Shown here piece by piece: positions 1-6,932 of a DNA stretch of 30,067 nucleotides. Position 1 is the stretch's first letter. The number at the start of each line of letters is the position of its first letter. The stretch comes from JAGXQV01 sp964527565. GTDB lineage: Bacteria > Pseudomonadota > Gammaproteobacteria > Burkholderiales > Sulfuricellaceae. The notes under the pieces were generated by a model. It had not been told where the DNA came from. It saw only the letters and a program-made list of their open reading frames with translations, and ran no database searches. Both the position numbers and the translations under genes were made by a program. The stretch lies in the NCBI GenBank assembly GCA_964527565.1, contig CAZGOY010000041.1, positions 1-30,067 on the forward strand, given 5' to 3'.

Positions 1-45
1 ACGATATTTGACCATCCGCGCAGCAAAGAACATCGCGATTGGTGA

Positions 46-414
46 CCAGGCTCACTGGGCAGCCCGGAAGGCGAACTGGCGCTGGCCGAGGCCGTCCTCT
101 ATCTGGCCGCCGCGCCCAAGAGCAACGCCGCCTACATGGCTTACAACGCGGCGCGCGCCTTCATCAAAAACGACAAGTCGCGCCCGGTGCCGGAGCACCT
201 GCGCAACGCCCCGACCAAACTCATGAAGGAACTCGGCTTCGGTCGCGAATACCGCTACGCCCACGACGAACCGGAAGCCTACGCGGCCGGGGAAAACTAT
301 TTCCCCGACGGCATCCGCCCCACTTTCTACCAGCCGGCCCCGCGCGGCCTGGAAGCGAAGATCGGCGAAAAACTGGCGCACCTGCGCGCGCTGGACGCCG
401 AAGCGAAAAAATAG
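46..414 (+). CDS. rarA: RarA (MgsA) replication-associated recombination AAA+ ATPase, C-terminal fragment
   Basis: This is the last ~120 residues of the RarA/MgsA/WRNIP1 family, AAA+ ATPases that act at stalled replication forks with SSB and RecA. The recognisable C-terminal tetramerisation region includes LGSPEGELALAEAVLYLA, APKSNAAY, LRNAPTKLMKELGFGREYRY, AHDEPEAYAAGENYFP and GLEAKIGEKLAHL, ending at TAG 412-414. The Walker A/B ATPase core would lie upstream of the window. Family resemblance starts at about base 55. In the same frame there is a TGA at 43-45, and the first ~50 bases do not read as RarA in any frame I tried. Either the gene is truly broken here or the window starts at a rearranged or misassembled edge. 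Identification of the fragment is secure; intactness is not. Confidence 0.85.
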   Translation, partial: PGSLGSPEGELALAEAVLYLAAAPKSNAAYMAYNAARAFIKNDKSRPVPEHLRNAPTKLMKELGFGREYRYAHDEPEAYAAGENYFPDGIRPTFYQPAPRGLEAKIGEKLAHLRALDAEAKK

Positions 415-454
415 CGCAACTTACGCCGCCGTTCACGACCTCCTTCAGATAGAA

Positions 455-475
455 CTGTTCGGAATAACCGAACAG
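455..475. terminator. Perfect hairpin after rarA, possible terminator
   Basis: An 8-bp perfect stem, CTGTTCGG (455-462) with CCGAACAG (468-475), closes a 5-base AATAA loop about 40 bp after the rarA stop. No T-run follows on either strand. It could be a weak or Rho-assisted terminator, or simply an inverted repeat. Confidence 0.35.
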
Positions 476-490
476 CTGCCGCAGGGGTTA

Positions 491-672
491 GTTCTACTTT
501 GTCAGATTACCAAACCCACAGATTTAGCAGGTTCCTTCCCCCCACGGGGGAAGGTCAGGATGGGGGCGAGATAATCATTCAACCAGTTGATTTATCTCAC
601 CCCCACCCCAGCCCTCCCCCACAGGGGGAGGGAGCTAAAACCCAATGTCGAGGCATTCTGACAAAGTAGAAT
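491..672. mobile_element. 182-bp MITE with TA flanks and internal REP-like hairpins
   Basis: Terminal inverted repeats are GTTCTACTTTGTCAG at 491-505 and CTGACAAAGTAGAAT at 658-672 (14 of 15 match). Each is flanked outside by TA (489-490 and 673-674), the target duplication expected of IS630/Tc1-mariner-type elements. The interior holds two long, imperfectly complementary C-rich/G-rich arms (about 531-573 and 592-634) around a short AT-rich centre. There is no coding capacity, so any movement would need a transposase in trans. The element abuts a truncated rhuM reading frame exactly at the right-hand TA. Assignment to the IS630 superfamily is inferred from the TA flanks only. Confidence 0.65.
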
Positions 673-848
673 TAGCTCGCCATCGTCAAAAATGTGCTTG
701 ATGTGCTCGCTGATCGTCCCCTTGGCCTTGCCGAACAGCTCGGTCAACTGCTTCTGGCTCAGCCATAGCGTTTCCGCCTCCAGCATCACGTTGATGCGGG
801 TGGAGTGTCTTCACTTTGGTAGATCAGGAATTGCTGCGGTTCGCTCAT
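673..848 (-). pseudogene. RhuM-like virulence/DNA-binding protein, 5' fragment (frameshifted, cut by MITE)
   Basis: Reading leftwards from ATG at 846-848, the sequence gives MSEPQQFLIYQSED. It then loses one base near 805-812 and continues in another frame as RINVMLEAETLWLSQ, LTELFGKAKGTISEHIKHIF and DDGEL. That is the N-terminal helix-turn-helix-like part of the RhuM family, proteins often found inside or beside type I/III restriction loci. Coding similarity stops at the TA where the 182-bp MITE begins. The rest of the gene (normally over 300 residues) is not found on the far side, so insertion was followed by loss. The ORF that runs on through the MITE encodes only repeat-derived residues (SLPLWGRAGVGVR). 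Clearly non-functional. Confidence 0.8.
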
Positions 849-936
849 ATTTCAAACGTGCCAGTGGCGTTGACTAACTTCAGTTCTGCGCCTGAGCATT
901 TAGCAATGCTATTGGTGAAGGTGATGCGGAATTCCA

Positions 937-1602
937 TCAAACCACCTCGATTCCTGCTAATTCTTGAAGCTTCGCCTTGAAGTAACAAAAGCTTGGAGAT
1001 GAATTGTTCGCAACGTCCATATGTGGAGCGATTCTCTCAGACCAAGCTGATTTTTCTGTTCCGATTGCCCGCCAACCTTTGTCAGACAGAGATTGCGCGC
1101 CACCTGGAAAAACAGCATCCGCTAGGCGTTCCCAAGTGCCACAGATTGCATCATTTTCATAAGAATTTAGAACAGCCACCTTGGCCTTTGGATATGCCGC
1201 TTTGATCGCCTGAATATCTCCAAAAAACCATGCTTCACCTTCCTCAACCGCGATGCAAAAACGAGTGGCTGGTTTTGGGTTGCAGGCATCCAGAATTGTA
1301 CAAAGCTCTTGGCGAAATAACTTCAGGCACTTGTTGTCAAGATCACAAACCAAAATTACAGCAGCCGGATAGTCGTCTGGGTAATTGGCAAATGCATTTC
1401 CATAACCCCTGAGTAATCGAGGCAACTGGTCGAGCAGAATTCGTTTGCTTGGATCAGCTTTGCCGTTAAGGTTTTTTGGAATACGACCAATCCCCTTGTA
1501 TAGGTGAACACTGAAAGTGTGCTCATCACCAATAATCTTGGGCACAAGAATGTTGAGCGCCTTTGCCCCAGACTGGTCTTCAACAAGTATTTCAAAATGC
1601 AT
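937..1602 (-). CDS. DUF4276-like, Toprim-like nuclease partner of the upstream ATPase
   Basis: A 221-residue protein starting MHFEILVEDQSG, which matches the usual start of DUF4276-like proteins. An upstream ATG at 1617 exists, but 1602 has AAGG seven bases before it. Visible features are an early acidic residue after a beta strand (ILVEDQSG), a DLD motif after a hydrophobic strand (VILVCDLDNK) and a later acidic block (IAVEEGEAWFFGD). These fit the E...DxD pattern of Toprim metal-binding folds; the Toprim link is from family memory, not shown here. The start overlaps the ATPase stop by 11 bp, so the two are translationally coupled. OLD-type ATPase/Toprim pairs are commonly anti-phage nucleases. 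A defence role is inferred, not demonstrated. Confidence 0.7.
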   Translation of the reverse strand: MHFEILVEDQSGAKALNILVPKIIGDEHTFSVHLYKGIGRIPKNLNGKADPSKRILLDQLPRLLRGYGNAFANYPDDYPAAVILVCDLDNKCLKLFRQELCTILDACNPKPATRFCIAVEEGEAWFFGDIQAIKAAYPKAKVAVLNSYENDAICGTWERLADAVFPGGAQSLSDKGWRAIGTEKSAWSERIAPHMDVANNSSPSFCYFKAKLQELAGIEVV

Positions 1603-2893
1603 CGGGTAACCTTGCATCCAGATAGTCGCTGTACCACAGTCCGCCCAGAGGCAGTCCCTCTGCTACCATGCTCTTCACGATTTCATCGTCGCTCGCCCGC
1701 CGAATAATTGAATAGCCGTCCGAACCTTTTTCCAGAATCCAGACTTCATCAGGTTCAAGGGCATCAACAAAATAAGGCTGATGTGTCGTAATGAAGACCT
1801 GCGATCCACCCTTTCGGCCAGTAGCATGTTCACGGAATTCCCTTGCCAGGGATTCCAATAACTTGTGGTACAGGCCATTTTCCGGCTCTTCAATACATAG
1901 AAATGGTGGTGGATTCGGGTCTTCCAGCAGTAGCAAATATGCGAAAACCTTCAGTGTCCCATCGGACATTTGTTGGGCATAAAAGGGGTCATTAAAACCT
2001 TTGTCGTTAAACCGAAGGAGTAACCGGCCATCATTCGTTTTTTCCGTATCAATCTTGTTAATGCCGGGAATTTTTTCGGCAATCCGATCCAGGATGGATT
2101 GAAAGCGCTTCGGATGTTCGCGCTCCATGAATTGCACGACATTGCCGAGGTTATCACCGTGAATGTTGAGGTGCTTCTGTGGACCCGCGAGGGGCAAACT
2201 CCGTGCTGCGTCCGGGGTGAAATAGCTCAAATACCATCCCTCAATAAATTTGCGGAAAGTGGAAATCCTTGGATGCTGTTTTAGTGCCCCAAGAGTTGCA
2301 ATTCCGAGTTTGCGTTTATCCTCCAGTTCAACAATCTCTGTTTCTTTTGATTCCTCTTTTGTCTCGCCCGTTTTGATCGATTCCATCAATCCGAAAAGAT
2401 CAAAGTCTCCGCTTTCTTCATCAAGGCCTTCTTGATCGCCTTTCCAGACAACGCCTTTTCCACTATTCAAAATCAGAAAGGAAAATGGCCAGCCGCGTGA
2501 TTGGCCTTTGCGCCTTTGCCGAAGGCGTTCTTTTAGGACAAAAGGGCGCCCCGAATTGTCCACATCAATTGAAATCTCGTAGGTAATCGGGCGCGCATTT
2601 CCGTCTTCCTTGTAGTAGACCTCAAACACAATCGGCCCCTCTTGTCCTTGAGAGCGAATTTTTTTGAAACCACCTCGGCCACGTAAATCACAAGCCTCTT
2701 CAACACCAGACTTCAATGAATCTGCCAAGAAACCAAATGCGTCGAACAGGGTGCTTTTACCAACGCCATTTTTTCCAATTACTGCCGTCATGGGCGTGAG
2801 AGGTTCGGCGAGCTGCTGGTTCCATAGTCGGCCAAGTGTGACGTCTTTTAACGCCCTGAAATTTCTTATTCGGAAACCTTCAATCTTCGCCAT
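1592..2893 (-). CDS. AAA_21/SMC-like ATPase of a two-gene ATPase-Toprim pair
   Basis: A 433-residue ABC/SMC-type ATPase. Walker A is GKNGVGKST (residues 40-48), right after the typical N-terminal IEGFRIRNFRALKD strand. A signature-like QMSDGTLKVFAYLLLL comes later, followed by Walker B with catalytic glutamate in FLCIEEPENGL, and a D-loop/H-switch region in VFITTHQPYFVDAL. The middle carries charged, variable sequence, as in AAA_21 and OLD-family proteins. A TGAGG ribosome site lies about 9 bases before ATG 2893. It is first in an operon with the Toprim-like gene. All motifs look intact, unlike the surrounding restriction remnants. Likely role: ATP-gated activation or loading of the partner nuclease. 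No specific system name can be assigned from the sequence. Confidence 0.85.
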   Translation of the reverse strand: MAKIEGFRIRNFRALKDVTLGRLWNQQLAEPLTPMTAVIGKNGVGKSTLFDAFGFLADSLKSGVEEACDLRGRGGFKKIRSQGQEGPIVFEVYYKEDGNARPITYEISIDVDNSGRPFVLKERLRQRRKGQSRGWPFSFLILNSGKGVVWKGDQEGLDEESGDFDLFGLMESIKTGETKEESKETEIVELEDKRKLGIATLGALKQHPRISTFRKFIEGWYLSYFTPDAARSLPLAGPQKHLNIHGDNLGNVVQFMEREHPKRFQSILDRIAEKIPGINKIDTEKTNDGRLLLRFNDKGFNDPFYAQQMSDGTLKVFAYLLLLEDPNPPPFLCIEEPENGLYHKLLESLAREFREHATGRKGGSQVFITTHQPYFVDALEPDEVWILEKGSDGYSIIRRASDDEIVKSMVAEGLPLGGLWYSDYLDARLPDAF

Positions 2894-2977
2894 ATTATTA
2901 GCCTCACGTCTTGCGTTAATGCCTCATCTGACAAATCACCGAATCAGACTTAACCCCATCGGATATTGTAAGTTTAT

Positions 2978-3787
2978 TCAGCCCACCTTGAAAACCTTCA
3001 TCACCTCATCCCCCAGATGATTGATGACCTTCACCGCAATCCGACCTGACTTGGGTTTCTCGAACGGGCGCGAGGTGTCGCTGTTCAATGTCGCCCACGC
3101 CTCCGGGTCGATTTCCGCCTTGAGCGTGGTCTTGAGCGCGCCGTAGGGATCGTTGGCGCCGAGAAAGTAGGCGTGGCGGACGTTGAATTTGATGCCGTAG
3201 GGCGGATCGAAATAGATGCACTGCACCTTGCCGCGCAGGCCCTCGCGTTCGGCCAGGCTGGCCATGACCTGGAGCGAATCGCCGAGGATCATGCGGTTGG
3301 TCCAGTTCTGGTCGTGCTGGTAGAACGCGGTCTTGTCCGCGCCCGCAGGCGTGCCGTTGAAGTCGGCGAACAGGTCGGCGGTGATCTGTCCGGCGTCGTA
3401 TTCGTGTTCCTTGGTGGCGCGCAGCAGGTCGTCGATCAGCGCCTTGGGGTGGACCTTTTCCTGGATGTAGAGCGGCTTTTTTGGGTCACCGTTCTGGGCG
3501 ATGAGGTAGCAGGCGTAGCGGGTAAGCATGATGTCGGGGACTTCTTTCTCCGCCCCCTTCGGCATGGCGATCGTTTTGCCGACGTCGGCAAAATGATCGG
3601 ACACTGCATGTCCGGTGACCTCGCAGGCGGTCTTGGCCTTGGAGACGACGTTCAGGAAGTTGTCCCATTTCGTGTAGCCAAGCAGGTGCTGGAGGTCGCG
3701 GGCAAGCCAGAATTCAATACCGTTTTCTGCATGCTGTGCGTGAGCTTCGAAGTTGTCGGTGAGCGCTTGAACGATCTCAGTTTTCAT
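2978..3787 (-). pseudogene. DinD / Mod methyltransferase chimera made by two in-frame deletions
   Basis: One open frame of 269 residues joins three unrelated segments. Residues 1-~102 are the N-terminus of a DinD (DNA-damage-inducible protein D)-like protein (FWLARDLQHLLGYTKWDNF, LTRYACYLIAQNGD). Residues ~103-202 are the N-terminal part of a type III-like Mod adenine methyltransferase (KKPLYIQ, YDAGQITADLFADFNG, NWTNRMILGDSLQVMASL, DPPYGI). Residues ~203-269 look like the extreme C-terminus of the same kind of Mod (YFLGANDPYGALKTTLKA, GRIAVKVINHLGDEVMKV). The SAM-binding and target-recognition regions are missing, so methylation is not possible. Junction 1 sits on an A6 run (T6 at 3477-3482 on the plus strand) in a PKKP context natural to both parents. 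The ATG at 3785-3787 overlaps the upstream stop by 11 bp; an ATG at 3802 would be a weaker start. Confidence 0.8.
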
Positions 3788-4169
3788 GGGCAACCCCTTC
3801 AATCATTTTGTTGAACGCGCTTTCGACCTTGGCCTTGAAGTCGGCCTCGATCCGGTACATCTCGGTGAACTCGGCGAACGCCCAGCGCCCATAGGTGCCA
3901 AGATGATTCACGCCGATGATCGAAGTGGGGTCGTATTGCTGCTCCTGCGTTGAAAGCCCCGCGCCGTCATCGAAAACGAAATCGTCCTGCCTGGCAGTGC
4001 TCTTGCGCTTCTTGGGCTTGGGGATTGGCGTGATGAACTTGGCGGGGCGGCGAGTTTCGAGAGTCCGCTGAGTAGGTTGCCCTTCCTTGTCAATCTCCCA
4101 ATGCCTTGCCGGACATTCATAGGGGGAGTTGAGAATGGGGTGGTCAAAGAAGGGGTGGCTCATAGTCAA
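3777..4169 (-). pseudogene. Restriction endonuclease/helicase (BPTD_3080-like) reduced to its two ends
   Basis: An open frame of 130 residues. Residues ~1-84 match the N-terminus of large type III-like restriction helicases annotated as the BPTD_3080 family (NSPYECPARHWEIDKEGQPT, RRPAKFITPIPKPKKRK, LSTQEQQYDPTSI). Residues ~86-126 match the far C-terminus (GVNHLGTYGRWAFAEFTEMY, ADFKAKVESAFNKMI). The entire DEAD/DEAH helicase and nuclease core, some 800 or more residues in intact relatives from memory, is gone. The fusion at residue ~85 (near base 3917) keeps the frame. The stop overlaps the start of the DinD/Mod chimera by 11 bp, probably the ancestral operon spacing. Non-functional as a restriction enzyme; a residual role for the short product is not excluded. 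Confidence 0.8.
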
Positions 4170-4278
4170 TCTCGAACGGTGCTGAAAGGGAGGGCTTCTC
4201 GTTTTTTGCCCGCCAACGAGCGGATTTCATGCTACCAGCTTTTTGATTCTGTTGAGTGTCGATCCAGACGTTTGCCAA

Positions 4279-4638
4279 TCAGCGCATGTCTTCGGTCTCC
4301 GCCTCTCCTTCCAGGGCCTTGCGCCACTGCATCATCTGGTATTCGTCGTAGCCCTTGCGCCCCTGCTTGCCGATCCAGGCGGTGTAGATCAGCAGCCCCA
4401 CGATGAGAAACAGGGTGCCCCAGTTTCCCGCGCTGTCTATGGGAGCCGCCTGCCCCCGGCCCCAGGTGGTTTGCGGATCGACGAATCCGAAAAACATCGG
4501 GCCGATGATGGGGCCGATCAGGTAGGCGGCGACGACAATGGTGAGCAAATGCATGGCGATCCGCCACGGGGTCGGCAGGCTGCGACGGATGCATTGCTCC
4601 AGGGTGGGTTCCGGGATTGCCGGTTGGTTTTCGCTCAT
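4279..4638 (-). CDS. Small two-helix membrane protein, hypothetical
   Basis: 119 residues. A polar N-terminus (~25 residues) is followed by a hydrophobic helix (about residues 28-50, MHLLTIVVAAYLIGPIIGPM) and a second one (about 74-90, GTLFLIVGLLIYTAWIG). The tail is charged (EYQMMQWRKALEGEAETED). I do not recognise the family. Its ATG overlaps the TGA of the quinone oxidoreductase gene by four bases (ATGA at 4635-4638), so it is the second gene of that operon and translationally coupled. Probably an inner-membrane protein; function unknown. Confidence 0.75.
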   Translation of the reverse strand: MSENQPAIPEPTLEQCIRRSLPTPWRIAMHLLTIVVAAYLIGPIIGPMFFGFVDPQTTWGRGQAAPIDSAGNWGTLFLIVGLLIYTAWIGKQGRKGYDEYQMMQWRKALEGEAETEDMR

Positions 4639-5642
4639 AGTGTCAGCACCAGTTTTCCGCTCATGTGTCCGTTCTCGATCAGCCGGTGGGCCTGCGCCGC
4701 CTGTTCCAGGGGCAGGGTCTGGCTGAGCAGGATTTCCAGGCGCCCATCCTCCAGCATGAGGGCGCCGGATTCGAGTATGCGGCGCTGCCGGACGCCTTCT
4801 TCATGCAGGCCGAGAAACATCGGGGTGAGCATCAGTTCATAGTGGATACTCTGGTTGCGCAGGCGCGCCAGCTTGATGTCGGCGGCGGCGCATTCGCTTT
4901 GCAGCAGGGTGACGATCCTGCCGTACACCCCGGCGGCGGCGAAGGAACGGCAAAAAGTCGCGCCGCCGACGGTATCGAATACCACATCCACCCCCTGCCC
5001 ACCGCTCCAATCGAGCGCGGCCTGGACGAAATCGACGCTCGTGTAGTCGAAGGCGATATCCGCGCCGAATCGCCGCACCAGCGCGGCCTTTTCCGCACCG
5101 CTAACGGTGGCGGCAACGCGCGCGCCGGCCTGTTTCGCCAGTTGCACCGCGAGATGGCCGACTCCGCCGGCTGCGGCATGGATCAGCACGCGCTCGCCAC
5201 CTTGCAGGCGGGCGCGCTCGAACAGGCTTTCCCAGGCGGTGATGAGCGCCAGCGGCACGGCGGCGGCCTGGGCGAAGGAAAGGTTTTTCGGCTTGGCGGC
5301 GGCGAAATCCTCGTGAAGGGTGGTGTATTCCGCGTAGCAGCCGGGGTCGGCGCCGATGCCGCCGCGGCAGAAATAAACCTCGTCGCCCGGCTGAAAGCGG
5401 GTGACGGCGGCGCCCACGCTTTCCACCACCCCGGCGCCGTCGCAACCGAGAATGGCGGGCAGGCGCTCGGGAAAGTAGGTGCCGTTCTTGCGCAACTTGG
5501 TATCCACCGGGTTCACCCCGGCGGCCTTCAGGCGCACCCGCAAGTGGTGGGCGCCGGGCAGCTCGGGAAGCGGCGCCTCGCCGAGGTGCAGCACCTCCGC
5601 AGCGCCGGGGCCGGGCATCAAAATGGCTTTCATGGTTTTCAT
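4635..5642 (-). CDS. NADPH:quinone oxidoreductase-like MDR protein
   Basis: A 335-residue zinc-free medium-chain dehydrogenase/reductase of the quinone oxidoreductase (zeta-crystallin-like) group. The N-terminal GroES-like domain has the GVNPVDTKLRKNG and ILGCDGAGVVESVG signatures. A Rossmann fold with nucleotide-binding AAAGGVG (residues 156-162) follows, then VQLAKQAGARV and the FDTVGG motif. No four-cysteine structural zinc lobe is seen. It would reduce quinones or alpha,beta-unsaturated carbonyls with NADPH in the cytoplasm. The open frame extends further upstream, but that part is antisense to the neighbouring gene; family alignment fixes the start at ATG 5642 (or 5633). It is divergent from the S24-like gene with 72 bp between starts. 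Confidence 0.92.
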   Translation of the reverse strand: MKTMKAILMPGPGAAEVLHLGEAPLPELPGAHHLRVRLKAAGVNPVDTKLRKNGTYFPERLPAILGCDGAGVVESVGAAVTRFQPGDEVYFCRGGIGADPGCYAEYTTLHEDFAAAKPKNLSFAQAAAVPLALITAWESLFERARLQGGERVLIHAAAGGVGHLAVQLAKQAGARVAATVSGAEKAALVRRFGADIAFDYTSVDFVQAALDWSGGQGVDVVFDTVGGATFCRSFAAAGVYGRIVTLLQSECAAADIKLARLRNQSIHYELMLTPMFLGLHEEGVRQRRILESGALMLEDGRLEILLSQTLPLEQAAQAHRLIENGHMSGKLVLTL

Positions 5643-5679
5643 CGCAGGGACTCGCTGTGTGTGCATGGCTCGGGCAAAG

Positions 5680-5707
5680 TATAATGAAGACGAATTCAAA
5701 CAGGAAA
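5680..5707 (+). promoter_or_regulatory. -10-like TATAAT and ribosome site for the S24-like gene
   Basis: A consensus TATAAT at 5680-5685 lies in the 72-bp divergent gap, 30 bases before ATG 5715. AGGAAA (5702-5707) follows, seven bases before that ATG. No convincing TTGACA-like -35 box is present at the normal spacing, so the promoter call is tentative. Confidence 0.45.
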
Positions 5708-5714
5708 CGTCTTG

Positions 5715-6077
5715 ATGAGCACCCGTAAAACCATACCGATCTTCCCGGCGGAAGAAACCGAGGAAGTCGATGCCTGCGCCAGCGCCGAACCCTATGCCCT
5801 GATGGTGCTGGGCGACGCCATGCTGCCGGAGTTCGAGGACGGCGACATCATCGTCGTCGAGCCGGAAGGCCTCGCGCGCGACGGCTCCTTCGTGGTGGCT
5901 TTCCACAACGAGGAATACACCTTCCGCCAGTTGCGCATCCGCGACGGACGCCACACCCTGGCGGCGCTCAATCCCGCCTACCCCGCCGAGGACATCCCCG
6001 GCATCGAGGCGGTCAAGGGCGTGGTGATCCAGAAGAAGAAACCGGGCAAGCGCAAGTCGTTCAAGTCCTACATATAA
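5715..6077 (+). CDS. S24/LexA-fold protein without DNA-binding domain; catalytic Ser replaced by Ala
   Basis: 120 residues with the C-terminal peptidase fold of LexA/UmuD/S24 proteins: PYALMVLGDAMLPEFEDGDI, DGSFVVAFHNEEYTFRQL and AALNPAYP. There is no helix-turn-helix. In active members the first block reads GDSM with the nucleophilic serine; here it is GDAM. The lysine expected about 35-40 residues later (usually in a vKrL context) appears as arginine in FRQL. The protein is therefore predicted to be unable to self-cleave. It may act as a folded decoy, a dimerisation partner or a regulatory relic. The start is ATG 5715 with AGGAAA upstream; a TTG immediately before it is less likely. The C-terminus is strongly basic (KKKPGKRKSFKSY). 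Confidence 0.85.
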   Translation: MSTRKTIPIFPAEETEEVDACASAEPYALMVLGDAMLPEFEDGDIIVVEPEGLARDGSFVVAFHNEEYTFRQLRIRDGRHTLAALNPAYPAEDIPGIEAVKGVVIQKKKPGKRKSFKSYI

Positions 6078-6156
6078 TCTGGGTCAGCGCCTCGGGATTG
6101 ACGGCTCGCAGCGGTTCCATTACGGTTCCACATTGGTTTTGACATGGAGTCGGAGC

Positions 6157-6396
6157 ATGACCACCATCACCCTGAAAAACATCCCGGACAATTTGCACCA
6201 ACGCCTGAAGGAAAGCGCCACCCAACACCATCGCAGCCTCAACCGGGAAATTATCGCCCGCCTTGAAGCCCAGCTCATGCCGCCCGCACGGAATGTCGAA
6301 AGCAAATTGGCCGAACTGCGCCAATTGCGCCAGCGCCAGCCGGTTTATGCCGTGCCGGAAGAAATCGATGCATTGAAACACGAAGGCCGCCCATGA
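6157..6396 (+). CDS. FitA-like antitoxin (ribbon-helix-helix)
   Basis: A 79-residue antitoxin. The N-terminal ribbon-helix-helix (MTTITLKNIPDNLHQRLKES, then HRSLNREIIARLE) should bind operator DNA as a dimer. The C-terminal tail (ELRQLRQRQPVYAVPEEIDA) should wrap the toxin. The start at 6157 follows GGAG; a TTG at 6133 would add eight residues outside the family pattern. The last bases overlap the toxin start (ATGA at 6393-6396), the classic arrangement of an autoregulated type II module. Two copies of GGTTCCA (6113 and 6124) upstream could be part of the operator, but this is speculative. Confidence 0.9.
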   Translation: MTTITLKNIPDNLHQRLKESATQHHRSLNREIIARLEAQLMPPARNVESKLAELRQLRQRQPVYAVPEEIDALKHEGRP

Positions 6397-6800
6397 TCGT
6401 GGCGGATGCCAACCTGCTCGCCTATTTGCTGATGGAAGGGGCGATGCTGCCGCTCGCCGAGCAGGTGTTTCGCAAAGACCCGGACTGGACGGCGCCCGCC
6501 CTGTGGCGCTCGGAATTCCGTAACGTAATTACGGGTTTCATGCGGCGCGGCCAACTGAGCCTGGAAAACGCGCTGGAATATTGGCATCAGGCCGAAACAC
6601 TCATCTTTTCCCCCGAAGTAGAGCCCACCGGCGCCGCCGTGCTCCAACTCGCCCACGCCAGCGGCTGCACCGCCTACGATTGTGAATTCGTGGCCCTGGC
6701 GCAAAAACTCGGCGTGCCGCTGGTCACGGCGGACAGCCAAATCCTCAAGGCGTTTCCCGGAATTGCCCTCAGCCCCCAGGAGTTCCTGGAGAAAAATTAG
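6393..6800 (+). CDS. VapC/FitB-type PIN-domain toxin ribonuclease
   Basis: A 135-residue PIN-domain ribonuclease. The four acidic metal-binding positions are all visible: D5 (MIVADANLLAYLL), E41 (ALWRSEFRNV), D96 (CTAYDCEFVALA) and D114 (LVTADSQIL). Such toxins cleave tRNA or other structured RNA with Mg2+ when the antitoxin is degraded. It is coupled by ATGA overlap to the ribbon-helix-helix antitoxin. The protein looks complete and active. A REP hairpin follows 18 bp after the stop. Confidence 0.93.
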   Translation: MIVADANLLAYLLMEGAMLPLAEQVFRKDPDWTAPALWRSEFRNVITGFMRRGQLSLENALEYWHQAETLIFSPEVEPTGAAVLQLAHASGCTAYDCEFVALAQKLGVPLVTADSQILKAFPGIALSPQEFLEKN

Positions 6801-6817
6801 CACCATGACGCTGCTCG

Positions 6818-6879
6818 TGTAGGAGCGACCTCCCGGTCGCGAAGTTGTCGAAAATCGCGACCGGGAGGTCGCTCCTACA
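6818..6879. repeat. REP hairpin, copy A (GTAGGAGCGACC family)
   Basis: Two perfectly complementary 25-base arms (6818-6842 and 6855-6879) begin and end with GTAGGAGCGACCTCCCGG and its complement, around a 12-base loop. The same sequence occurs at 9536-9627 and 10099-10156, beside a RAYT transposase gene that typically mobilises such repeats. It may also act as a transcription barrier between the toxin gene and the following large gene. Confidence 0.9.
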
Positions 6880-6894
6880 AAGTGTTTCTCTCGC

Positions 6895-6924
6895 TATAAT
6901 CTTTCCCACAAGCATAACAAGGGG
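6895..6924 (+). promoter_or_regulatory. -10-like TATAAT and AAGGGG ribosome site
   Basis: TATAAT at 6895-6900 lies 33 bases before the ATG at 6933. AAGGGG at 6919-6924 is eight bases before it and supports that start. No clear -35 box is seen; the corresponding stretch is the end of REP copy A. Confidence 0.45.
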
Positions 6925-6932
6925 ATGGCGGC

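Noticed and set aside
530..640. CRISPR-like repeats in the C/G-rich stretch
   Set aside because: There are inverted, not direct, repeats and no regularly spaced unique spacers; explained by the MITE.
2978..4169. A functional type III restriction-modification system
   Set aside because: Both the helicase/nuclease core and the methyltransferase catalytic/TRD regions are missing.
4665..5684. Long plus-strand open frame (339 codons) opposite the quinone oxidoreductase gene
   Set aside because: It is the GC-rich antisense shadow of a well-recognised MDR gene; no protein family signature and very high Gly/His/Ala content.
5643..5954. N-terminal extension of the quinone oxidoreductase to base 5954
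   Set aside because: The extra ~100 codons are antisense to the S24-like gene and absent from the family.
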